From NCBI GenBank assembly GCA_902538565.1, contig CACBFQ010000001.1, positions 124,001 to 188,000 of the forward strand: a stretch of DNA of 64,000 nt, given 5' to 3'. Under the pieces are notes generated by a model, which saw only the letters and a list, made by a program, of their open reading frames with translations, was not told the origin of the DNA and made no database searches. This DNA comes from an uncultured Fidelibacterota bacterium. GTDB taxonomy: Bacteria > Fidelibacterota > Marinisomatia > Marinisomatales > Marinisomataceae. Of this stretch, positions 20,278-29,059 are shown piece by piece (the first letter of the stretch is position 1; each line of letters opens with the position of its first letter). The position numbers were made by a program, and so were the translations under genes.

Positions 20278-21161
20278 TGAAGAATTGTTTCATTTTTTCA
20301 GGGCAAGGTTCTCACCGACCTGGAATGAGCTTAAATCTTTATAATACATTCCAACTTGCAAAAGATAGAATTGAACTATCTAATAAGATTTTAGGATACG
20401 ATATTTCAGAAATTATGTTTTCTGCTGAAGAAAATGTATTAAGACAAACACAATATGCTCAACCAGCTATTTTTATACACTCCACAATAATTTTTGATTT
20501 AATTAAAGACCAAAAAGAATGTGTTGCTGTAGCTGGACATAGCCTCGGTGAGTTCAGTGCATTGTACGCAAATAATTTTTTTGATTTTGAAACTGGTTTA
20601 CAGATTGTAAATATTCGTGCAAAAGCTATGCATGATTGTGAGTTAAATAATCCAGGTAAAATGAGTGCTGTTATTGGAGCATCAATTGATAAAATAGAAA
20701 GTATTTGTAATACAGTTGATTGTCAAATTGCAAATATCAACTCTGACTCACAAATCGTTATTTCTGGAAGTGAGGAATCAATTGATTTAGCATCGGAAAA
20801 TCTAAAAACTATTGGTGCAAAAGTAATACCATTAAGTGTTAGCGGAGCATTTCATTCCGAACTAATGTCTGAAGCAAAAAACAAGCTAACTGATATAATA
20901 AATATTTCAAAGTTTAATGAAGTATCTTCCCCTATTGTTTCAAATTTTAATGCAAAACCAAATAGAAGTATAGAAGAAATCAAACATGCTCTAATTGAAC
21001 AAATAGATAGTCCAGTTCAATGGTCAAAAAGTATTAAATCACTAGGCAAATTATCAAACGAATTTGTAGAAATTGGCCCAAAAAAAGTTTTGAGTAATAT
21101 TATCAAAAAAATTGATGATTCATTAACAATTTCAACCTATAATAGTATTGAAAACTTATAA
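20277..21161 (+). CDS. fabD: Malonyl CoA-acyl carrier protein transacylase
   Basis: FIFSGQGSHRPGM, AGHSLGEFSAL (active Ser), SGAFHSELM motifs. Confidence 0.96.
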   Translation: MKNCFIFSGQGSHRPGMSLNLYNTFQLAKDRIELSNKILGYDISEIMFSAEENVLRQTQYAQPAIFIHSTIIFDLIKDQKECVAVAGHSLGEFSALYANNFFDFETGLQIVNIRAKAMHDCELNNPGKMSAVIGASIDKIESICNTVDCQIANINSDSQIVISGSEESIDLASENLKTIGAKVIPLSVSGAFHSELMSEAKNKLTDIINISKFNEVSSPIVSNFNAKPNRSIEEIKHALIEQIDSPVQWSKSIKSLGKLSNEFVEIGPKKVLSNIIKKIDDSLTISTYNSIENL

Positions 21162-21170
21162 AATTGTTTT

Positions 21171-21902
21171 ATGCTTAACTTTTCATCAAAAACAGCAATT
21201 GTAACTGGAGGATCAAGAGGAATTGGAAAAGAAATTTCTCTTATTCTTGCTCAAAATAATTTTAATGTTGTAGCAGTCGCTACGAGTGAAAAATCTTTAG
21301 ATTCTGTCAGAGACATAAAAAATATACATCCTTTCTGTTGTGATATCTCTGATGAAAAATCAATTGAAAAACTATATGAATTCGTTATTTCAAAATTTGG
21401 TTATGCAGATGTTCTAGTTAATAATGCTGGTATTCATATGGATAATATTCTACTAAGAATGAAATCTGAAGAATGGAATCAAGTAATGAATGTTAATCTT
21501 AATGGTCCTTTTCATTTAACAAAGACAGTCTTAAAAGATATGGTAAAGAACAAGAATGGAAGAATTATTAATATTTCTTCTATTTCAGGAACTGACGGTA
21601 ATAAAGGACAAGGAAATTATGCTGCATCAAAAGGTGGACTGTTGGCATTAACTAAGTCACTAGCAAAAGAAGTTGGTCGTAGAAACATTACAGTAAATTG
21701 TATTGCACCAGGATTAATTGAAACTGATATGACTTCTCACCTTTCTGATACTGTGAAACAGGGATATTTAGATAGAATTCCTTTGAAAAAACTTGGAAAA
21801 CCAAAAGATATTGGACAAATGATTTTATTTTTATGTTCCGATGAAGCCAGTTATATTACAGGACAAACATTTTATATTGACGGTGGAATGTCATTAAATT
21901 AA
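21171..21902 (+). CDS. fabG: 3-oxoacyl-[acyl-carrier-protein] reductase
   Basis: [19 protein letters not shown]...YAASKGG catalytic motifs; fab cluster context. Confidence 0.96.
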   Translation: MLNFSSKTAIVTGGSRGIGKEISLILAQNNFNVVAVATSEKSLDSVRDIKNIHPFCCDISDEKSIEKLYEFVISKFGYADVLVNNAGIHMDNILLRMKSEEWNQVMNVNLNGPFHLTKTVLKDMVKNKNGRIINISSISGTDGNKGQGNYAASKGGLLALTKSLAKEVGRRNITVNCIAPGLIETDMTSHLSDTVKQGYLDRIPLKKLGKPKDIGQMILFLCSDEASYITGQTFYIDGGMSLN

Positions 21903-21918
21903 TAAGGAGATATTAATT

Positions 21919-22152
21919 ATGTCATTAAATGAAAAAGTAACAAATATTATCGTAGACAAACTTAGTGTTGAAGAATCAAGAGTTGTGCCTGAGGCAAGTT
22001 TTCTTGATGACCTAGGAGCAGACTCATTAGATACTGTAGAGCTTATTATGGAGTTTGAAGAAGAATTTGATTTAGAAATTCCTGATGAGGATGCAGAAAA
22101 AATTACAACTGTAGGTGCTGCGCTAGAATACATCAACAACCACGCAAAATAA
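21919..22152 (+). CDS. acpP: Acyl carrier protein
   Basis: [35 protein letters not shown] with DSL phosphopantetheine site. Confidence 0.98.
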   Translation: MSLNEKVTNIIVDKLSVEESRVVPEASFLDDLGADSLDTVELIMEFEEEFDLEIPDEDAEKITTVGAALEYINNHAK

Positions 22153-22154
22153 TT

Positions 22155-23381
22155 TTGAAAAAAAGAGTAGTTATCACTGGAGAAGGATCTATTTCTCCAT
22201 TAGGCCATAATTCTCAATCTTTATGGGAAAACTTAATTAAAGGGAAATCTGGTATTGATCATATCTCAAGCTTTGATACTGAAAACTTTTCAATAAAAAT
22301 TGCTGGAGAAGTTAAAGATTTTGATCCAAATAATTTCTTTGAAGCTAAGGAGGCTCGTAAGCTTGATAGGTTTACAATGTTTGGTTTAATAGCAGCTGAA
22401 CAAGCACTTCAAAATTCTAATTATAAATCCTCTGATGCTGGAGTTATTGTTGGTACAGGTGTTGGAGGCATGCATACACTTGAAGAAGAACATCAAAAAC
22501 TAATTAAAAAAGGTCAACGTGGCGTATCACCATTTTATGTTCCAAAAATGATTCCAAACATCGCTGGAGGACAAATTGCTATCAAACATAATTTGCATGG
22601 TTTAAACTTTTCAATGTCTACTGCCTGTTCTTCTGCTACAGATGCAATTGGGATGGCATACAGATTAATATCCAATGGATACTCCAAAGCTATTCTTTGT
22701 GGTGGAGCTGAAGGAGGTATAACCCCTCTTACTCTTTCAGGATTTGCTAATATGAAAGCCTTATCAAAAAATAATGAAAATCCTCAAGGTGCTTCAAAAC
22801 CATTCGATAAGCATAGGAACGGATTTATTTTATCCGAAGGTTCAGGAATGTTAATGTTAGAAGATTATGATGAAGCAAAGAAACGTGATGCTAATATCAT
22901 TGGAGAAATTATCGGATATGGAATAACGAATGATGCTTTTCATATCACTCAACCTGACAATGAAAGTACTGGTGCATCAAACGCAATAACTATGGCACTA
23001 AATGATGCTGAAATTGATACATCTGAAGTGGAATATATTAATGCTCACGGCACATCAACATATTTTAACGATATGCTGGAAACTCAAGCCATTAAAAAGG
23101 TTTTTGGCAAGTATGCTAAAAATGTATCTATAAGCTCAACAAAGTCTATGACAGGCCATCTGCTGGGAGCTGCTGGAGCCATTGAAGCTATTACATGTAT
23201 AAATACTCTAAATAATGGTATTATTCCACCAACCATCAATTACATTAATCCTGACCCTGAATGCGACCTAGACTATACTCCAAATGAAGCATTTAAAAAG
23301 GATATAAATATCTCAATGAGTAATTCATTTGGTTTTGGTGGACATAACTCAGTTGTGATTTTTAAGAAATTTTCTTCTTAA
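22155..23381 (+). CDS. fabF: 3-oxoacyl-[acyl-carrier-protein] synthase II
   Basis: STACSSATDAIGMAYRLI, NAHGTSTYFND, STKSMTGHLLGAAGA motifs; TTG start. Confidence 0.97.
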   Translation: MKKRVVITGEGSISPLGHNSQSLWENLIKGKSGIDHISSFDTENFSIKIAGEVKDFDPNNFFEAKEARKLDRFTMFGLIAAEQALQNSNYKSSDAGVIVGTGVGGMHTLEEEHQKLIKKGQRGVSPFYVPKMIPNIAGGQIAIKHNLHGLNFSMSTACSSATDAIGMAYRLISNGYSKAILCGGAEGGITPLTLSGFANMKALSKNNENPQGASKPFDKHRNGFILSEGSGMLMLEDYDEAKKRDANIIGEIIGYGITNDAFHITQPDNESTGASNAITMALNDAEIDTSEVEYINAHGTSTYFNDMLETQAIKKVFGKYAKNVSISSTKSMTGHLLGAAGAIEAITCINTLNNGIIPPTINYINPDPECDLDYTPNEAFKKDINISMSNSFGFGGHNSVVIFKKFSS

Positions 23382-24318
23382 GTAAATCAATTGATTTCAC
23401 AGCATCAATATCAACATCATTTAGAACACCACACCAGTAACTAAGCCAATCAATATAGTTTATTAAGAAAAATAATGATGTAAGATTTTTTGGCACCTTA
23501 TCAGGTACTGATAAATGAGCAACATGGGAGACTTTTTTTGATAAAATTTCATTTGTGATTTTCATTCTCTCAAGATTTTTTGGCCAGCCTATATGAATCC
23601 AAATCATCGAAAAAGATTTTTTATCTATATTATTATTTTCCCAACCTATAATTTCATTATGATTCATTTCTGGGATTGTAATGTTATATGATAACATCTT
23701 ACTATTTTCATTTAATTGACATTTCAAACGAAATCCAATTGATGAGAGGTCTTCTTCAGAAACAATTATTGGCATAGTCTTATGAATTTTTTTTGCTAAA
23801 GCATATACTTCAGAGTTTTGAGTAGATGATTCTTCTGCAAATGATTCAAGGCAATCAAAATCTATGTTAGAAACTCCTTCCTTATCAAACAGAGATATAA
23901 GAAATGTTAATGAAAATCCTAAAGCTGATCTAGGTGGATATCCTTTAGGCAATAAATGAAATTTAATATCATCAGACTTAGCTTTTTTAAGCAACTCTCC
24001 CCCAGTTGTAACAACCAATGCGTGCTCAGTTAATCTTACAGCGTAATCGTAGTAGGATAAAGTTTCTTCAGTATTGCCTGAATAAGAACATATAATGACT
24101 AAGGTGTATTCATCTATTGGAGTATTAGGAAAATAATTTCTTTCAACAACTATTTCCATTTCAGGAAATAAATCTTTTAAAATTAGTCCAGCAATAGCAG
24201 AACCTCCCATGCCAGCAATTACTACTTTACCCACCTCTTCAAAATTTAAATTATCTTCTTTAATATTTTTTAAAGAATTTTGGATATGTTTTGGAAAGTT
24301 TTGAATGTGCTCAATCAT
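23362..24318 (-). CDS. Bifunctional phosphoglucose/phosphomannose isomerase (SIS domain)
   Basis: VVIAGMGGSAIAGLILKDLF, SYSGNTEETL, YPPRSALGFSL motifs typical of archaeal/bacterial PGI/PMI. Confidence 0.85.
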   Translation of the reverse strand: MIEHIQNFPKHIQNSLKNIKEDNLNFEEVGKVVIAGMGGSAIAGLILKDLFPEMEIVVERNYFPNTPIDEYTLVIICSYSGNTEETLSYYDYAVRLTEHALVVTTGGELLKKAKSDDIKFHLLPKGYPPRSALGFSLTFLISLFDKEGVSNIDFDCLESFAEESSTQNSEVYALAKKIHKTMPIIVSEEDLSSIGFRLKCQLNENSKMLSYNITIPEMNHNEIIGWENNNIDKKSFSMIWIHIGWPKNLERMKITNEILSKKVSHVAHLSVPDKVPKNLTSLFFLINYIDWLSYWCGVLNDVDIDAVKSIDLLKKKIS

Positions 24319-25271
24319 TTATTTCTCTTAACAATATAGCTAATTAACTCATTTAAACCACCCTGAATCTCATTAGGAAGTTCATTAATTATATCATTAC
24401 ATTGACTTATATAATCTGCTAAAAGCTTATCAGATTCTTCCTTTAGATTATTTTCAATAAAAAAATCATAAATTGATTTTTTCTTACTTGAAATATTTTC
24501 GTGATTAGTAGATTCAATTAACTTTTTCCATTCGCTTAAGTTTTTTTCCATAGCAAAGCATGTTAAAATTGTTTTCTTATTTCTTTCTATGTCTGAAAAA
24601 GTACCCTTACCCATATTTTCGCTGTCTGTTTCAAGCTCAAGAATATCATCCTGAATTTGAAAAATCACTCCCAAGTTTCTTCCAAGTTTTTTTAATTCAT
24701 TAAGATTTTTTTCATATTTATCGCTGATAAGAGAAGCAATTTCAAAACATAATTCAAACAATGAGCCTGTTTTTTTTGCACTCATTAATAAATAATCAGA
24801 TACACTTACAACTTCCTTATTTTCAAACTCCATGTCATAAGCTTGACCTTCACATATTTCTAAAATGACTTCATTATATCTTATTAAAATAGCTAAAGTG
24901 TTTTTTTTAATTTTTCCAATAAACAGTGGTCCAAGCGCTCCTAAGCCATCTCCAGAAAGAACAGCATGTGCATTATCCCATTTTGTGTGTATAGTGGCTA
25001 CATTATGTCTTAAATCATCCTCATCCATAATATCATCATGAACAAGAGTGAAATTATGAAGAAGCTCAACACCAAGTGCTCCGTGCATAGAATCTTCTTT
25101 AGAATTTTTAAAAAGTTCTCCAAGAAATAATACCACAACTGGTCTTAAACGTTTTCCTGGTGATTTTACAAAATATTTTATGGGATCATAGAGATAAGAT
25201 GGACCTTCGAAATCTTGAATTTTAGAAAATTCATCTAGAAAATCATTTTTTAAATCATTTAGTTTATTCAT
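24315..25271 (-). CDS. Polyprenyl (geranylgeranyl-type) diphosphate synthase
   Basis: PGKRLRPVVV, LVHDDIMDEDDLRH first Asp-rich motif, FQIQDDILE second motif. Confidence 0.9.
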   Translation of the reverse strand: MNKLNDLKNDFLDEFSKIQDFEGPSYLYDPIKYFVKSPGKRLRPVVVLFLGELFKNSKEDSMHGALGVELLHNFTLVHDDIMDEDDLRHNVATIHTKWDNAHAVLSGDGLGALGPLFIGKIKKNTLAILIRYNEVILEICEGQAYDMEFENKEVVSVSDYLLMSAKKTGSLFELCFEIASLISDKYEKNLNELKKLGRNLGVIFQIQDDILELETDSENMGKGTFSDIERNKKTILTCFAMEKNLSEWKKLIESTNHENISSKKKSIYDFFIENNLKEESDKLLADYISQCNDIINELPNEIQGGLNELISYIVKRNK

Positions 25272-26007
25272 TATTATCTAATTCTTCTAAAATCCTTTGA
25301 GTGTCTTTATATCCATCTTCAGCTGAAGGTGCTCCAACTTGAAAAACAAGACAATTTTTTTGATTATGCATAATCTTTGCTAATGGATAATCGTTACCAC
25401 CTTTCATAGTTCTATCACCAATAAAAATATATTTTTCATTTGGGAAAAACTTTTTCACCTCACCTAATACTTGAGATTTATTCATACCTCTTGGAGTAAT
25501 ATCAATGGATATTTGACCACCGATTACTGCATCAAGATTATCCCATTTAGCCATTATCTCTTCAGCAATATTATTTCTTTCGTTTGATTCACAATCATAT
25601 TTAAAATAATGTAATCTTTGTTCTAATGAACAATCTCTACCTACAACGCTGAAATTGAGCATGGAACCTCTATCTTCAATATGATTACCTGCTCTTACAG
25701 CATAAGGGCTTTCTTTTAATTGTTCTTCAAGGAAGTGTAGTAAATCGTTTTCTGGTTTAAATTCATGATTATAGGAAAGCTCTCCATTTAGCCAAAGTTG
25801 ATTTCCTCCGCAAGTAAAAACTCCTTCCGATAAATTTAATATGTATTCAGGGACCTGCTCTTTAATCTTCTCAAGATTACTCCCACTCACTAAGAAAAAA
25901 GTATGATTTTTAGCCCAATTACTATAAAACACTTCAAAATCTTTTGTCATTTCTCTTCTCGAGGGAGTTAAAGTTCCATCCATATCAAAAATAAATATAT
26001 TTTTCAT
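25264..26007 (-). CDS. Phosphomannomutase, eukaryotic PMM-like HAD superfamily
   Basis: FDMDGTLTPSRREMT, GSMLNFSVVGRDCSLEQRLHYFKYD, GGQISIDITPRGMNKSQVL, FIGDRTMKGGNDYPLAK resemble eukaryotic PMM1/PMM2 motifs. Confidence 0.82.
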   Translation of the reverse strand: MKNIFIFDMDGTLTPSRREMTKDFEVFYSNWAKNHTFFLVSGSNLEKIKEQVPEYILNLSEGVFTCGGNQLWLNGELSYNHEFKPENDLLHFLEEQLKESPYAVRAGNHIEDRGSMLNFSVVGRDCSLEQRLHYFKYDCESNERNNIAEEIMAKWDNLDAVIGGQISIDITPRGMNKSQVLGEVKKFFPNEKYIFIGDRTMKGGNDYPLAKIMHNQKNCLVFQVGAPSAEDGYKDTQRILEELDNNE

Positions 26008-27374
26008 TAATTATTCTTTCTTGAAGCAAAGTATCTGTTTGCTTCTTTTTTTATATTAGGTGCTAAATATAATGCTGAAATCATCGTAGGAAAAGCCATT
26101 AAGGCAAACATTGCGTCTACTATATTAACTGCTAGATCTAGTGATAAAACAGAGCCTAAGACTAATGTTAAAACATAAAATATTCTATAATAAAACTTTG
26201 AATTAGCACCAAATAGATATGATGCACATTTGCAGCCATAATAAGAATATCCAAACATTGTAGATAAAGTAAATGTTGCTACAGAAAAAATAAGAATATA
26301 GTCTCCAGCTAAACCAAGATAATTTGAGAAAGATTTTTGAGTCAAAGACACTCCAGAATATGTTCCCTCTATCCATTCACTTGAAAGCAAAATAACTAAT
26401 CCAGTAATTGTGCAAACTATAATTGTATCAATTAACGGTCCAATCATTGCAACAAGACCAGATTTGATTGGCTGATTATTTTTAGATGCTCCGATAGCCA
26501 TAACCTCTGTTCCCATTCCAGCCTCATTTGAAAATGCAGCTCTTCTAAAACCTTGACTAATAACTATTGCAGTTCCAGCAAAACCGCCAGCAACCGAGCT
26601 TCCATTAAATGCGCTTGTAAAAATATTTGAAAAAATAGCGGGAATTGAAGAAGCATTTGATAAAACAATAAATAAACCGGACAATAAATAAACAATTACC
26701 ATGAATGGTACTATTTTAGATGCAACTTCAGCTATTCTGCTCAAACCGCCGAAAATTACTGAGGATACTAGGATAGCGATGATTATCCCAATCATTAAAT
26801 TTAAATTAAATGATTGTTCAACATTGAATGATTTTACTACATAGTCTGACATAATTTGAGTCAATTGATTAGCTTGAAGTAATGACAAACATCCCACCAA
26901 TCCAGCAATGCTGAACCAATAAGATAGAAATTTAAATTTTTTCCCCATTCCTTGTTCAATAACATACATTGGTCCTCCCTGCAAAACATTATCTGAATCA
27001 TAACCTCTGTACATTATACCTAAGGAGCAGGTAAAGAATTTTGTTGCCATTCCAACAATAGCACTAATCCACATCCAAAATAATGCTCCGGGACCTCCCA
27101 ATGATATCGCTACAGCTACTCCAGCTATGTTTCCAATACCAACAGTGCTTGATAGAGCTGTAGAAAGCGCTTGAAAGTGTGAAATTTGGCCTTCGTCATC
27201 TGGATCATCATGTTTACCAAGTAAAATCTCAAATGCATGTTTAAAATATCTAAATGGAGTTAGCCTAGAATAAATTAGGAAGAAGACTCCTCCTCCAATA
27301 ACTAAATTTGCTACTCCAAAATTTCCCCATAAGAAATTTGATAACTCTGCAAAAAAATTATTAATTGTATCCAT
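26007..27374 (-). CDS. AGCS-family sodium:alanine/glycine symporter
   Basis: FQALSTALSSTVGIGNIAGVAVAISLGGPGALFWMW, FSNEAGMGTEVMA motifs; multi-TM. Confidence 0.93.
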   Translation of the reverse strand: MDTINNFFAELSNFLWGNFGVANLVIGGGVFFLIYSRLTPFRYFKHAFEILLGKHDDPDDEGQISHFQALSTALSSTVGIGNIAGVAVAISLGGPGALFWMWISAIVGMATKFFTCSLGIMYRGYDSDNVLQGGPMYVIEQGMGKKFKFLSYWFSIAGLVGCLSLLQANQLTQIMSDYVVKSFNVEQSFNLNLMIGIIIAILVSSVIFGGLSRIAEVASKIVPFMVIVYLLSGLFIVLSNASSIPAIFSNIFTSAFNGSSVAGGFAGTAIVISQGFRRAAFSNEAGMGTEVMAIGASKNNQPIKSGLVAMIGPLIDTIIVCTITGLVILLSSEWIEGTYSGVSLTQKSFSNYLGLAGDYILIFSVATFTLSTMFGYSYYGCKCASYLFGANSKFYYRIFYVLTLVLGSVLSLDLAVNIVDAMFALMAFPTMISALYLAPNIKKEANRYFASRKNN

Positions 27375-27395
27375 GATTAAGTAATTTACAATATA

Positions 27396-28490
27396 ATGAA
27401 AAAAATTGACTTATATATTCTCAGAGAATTTTTAACAACTTTTATTATAGTTTCTATCTTCTTTACTTTGATTTCATTGATTGTGGATGTCTTTGAAAAT
27501 TTAAACCGTTTTATTGATAACGGAGTCTCAGCAAATATCTTAATCGAATATTATAAGGCATCGCTTCCATCGATGATCAGCGTAACTATTCCTGTATCAT
27601 GTCTTGTTTCTTCTGTATTTACATATGGAATGATGATACAGAGAAAAGAATGGCTAGTATTTAAGTCGTCAGGACTAAGTCTGTACAGACTTTCTTCGCC
27701 AGTACTATTGCTTGGATTACTATTAAGCGTTGGATCTTTTTATTTCGATAATTCGATAGTAATAGATAATAACAAGACTAAGAATGAAATAAAAAGTACA
27801 TATATGTCAAAAAATAAAAGTAAAGCAAAAAATAAAAGTGTATTTGAAAATGTTTATTTTCAAAAGAACCAAAAAGACTTAGTAGCATTAGAGAGGTTTA
27901 ATAGTAATAACAATGTCGCTGTAAATTTGAATTTTCTTGAAGTAGAAGATGGAATGCTTTTAAAAAGAATTGATTCAAAAAAAGCAATTTGGAATGTTGA
28001 ATTAAATCAATGGAATCTAAAAGATTTTTCAGTAAGAGATTTCGATAAAGATGGTTTAGAAAAAAATGTAATTATTTCAAAAAATGACTCATTAATTACT
28101 TTAAATTTTTCACCAAGCGATATAATAAATACAGCAAGCTCTTCAGAAGAAGTATCATATTCAGAATTAAAAAATCAAATACAATCTTTGAAGGATAATG
28201 GCGTAAATACTCTCAAATGGGAAGTTGACCTAAATTACAAAATTGCATATTCCTTTATTTCAATTATTGTAATATTTTGCGGAATTCCTCTTTCGGTTTA
28301 TCGCTCAAATACTACTTTAGCTTTTGGCGGAGGATTAAGCTTGGCTACAATTTTTTCATATGTAATTCTTTTAAAATTTGGTCAATCTTTAGCTTATGGA
28401 GGTGTCCTTTCACCATTTTTTGGAGCTTGGATGTCTAACTTTGTATTTATTAGTATAGGAATTTATCTTATGCTTAACGCTAGAAAATAA
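27396..28490 (+). CDS. LptF/LptG-family LPS export permease
   Basis: KKIDLYILREFLTTFIIVSIFFTLISLIVDVFENL N-terminus and C-terminal TM block typical of YjgP/YjgQ. Confidence 0.88.
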   Translation: MKKIDLYILREFLTTFIIVSIFFTLISLIVDVFENLNRFIDNGVSANILIEYYKASLPSMISVTIPVSCLVSSVFTYGMMIQRKEWLVFKSSGLSLYRLSSPVLLLGLLLSVGSFYFDNSIVIDNNKTKNEIKSTYMSKNKSKAKNKSVFENVYFQKNQKDLVALERFNSNNNVAVNLNFLEVEDGMLLKRIDSKKAIWNVELNQWNLKDFSVRDFDKDGLEKNVIISKNDSLITLNFSPSDIINTASSSEEVSYSELKNQIQSLKDNGVNTLKWEVDLNYKIAYSFISIIVIFCGIPLSVYRSNTTLAFGGGLSLATIFSYVILLKFGQSLAYGGVLSPFFGAWMSNFVFISIGIYLMLNARK

Positions 28491-28492
28491 AA

Positions 28493-28975
28493 TTATTTTT
28501 TTGATTCAATTTTATCAATTGAAGTAACGGTAAACTTTACGTCTTCCCCTCTGATTTCAAGTGTAAAGTCTTCTCCAACTTTTTTACCAGCAACTGACCT
28601 TCCAAAAGGAGAATGATACGTAACAATAAATGGATACAAGTCTAACTCCTCTTCAATTGGACCTAAAATATAGTAATCTTCTGGCTTATCTTTACCTTCC
28701 TCATGAATAGAAACTTTATTCCCGAATCCAGCTTGATCATTATTAATATCGCTATGTTCAATTATTCTAAAAGGAGCATGAGATTGCATGAGTTGAATTT
28801 TATAAACTATTAAGCTTTGTTTTTCTCTGGCTGCATGGTATTCAGCATTTTCTTTTAAATCTCCATGATCAGCTGCTTCACTAATTTTTTCAGAAGTTTC
28901 TCTTTTAAGCTTTTCAAGTGACTTAATTTCTTCCTCTAAGGCGATATGTGTTTCTCTTAAGATTAAAGTTGCCAT
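28493..28975 (-). CDS. greA: Transcription elongation factor GreA
   Basis: SEAADHGDLKENAEYHAAREKQ coiled-coil tip; YHSPFGRSVAGKKVGE C-terminal domain. Confidence 0.95.
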   Translation of the reverse strand: MATLILRETHIALEEEIKSLEKLKRETSEKISEAADHGDLKENAEYHAAREKQSLIVYKIQLMQSHAPFRIIEHSDINNDQAGFGNKVSIHEEGKDKPEDYYILGPIEEELDLYPFIVTYHSPFGRSVAGKKVGEDFTLEIRGEDVKFTVTSIDKIESKK

Positions 28976-29059
28976 TTTAGTTCCTTTTTTAAAATAAAAA
29001 CCAATTTACATTTGTAAAATGTACATTTCAAATAGTATAGTTTAATTTGATTTAAGCAT

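Noticed and set aside
27800-27845. Near-tandem AAAAATAAAAGT repeat
   Set aside because: Short Lys/Ser-rich coding stretch (MSKNKSKAKNKSVF) in the LptF-like gene; chance in AT-rich sequence.
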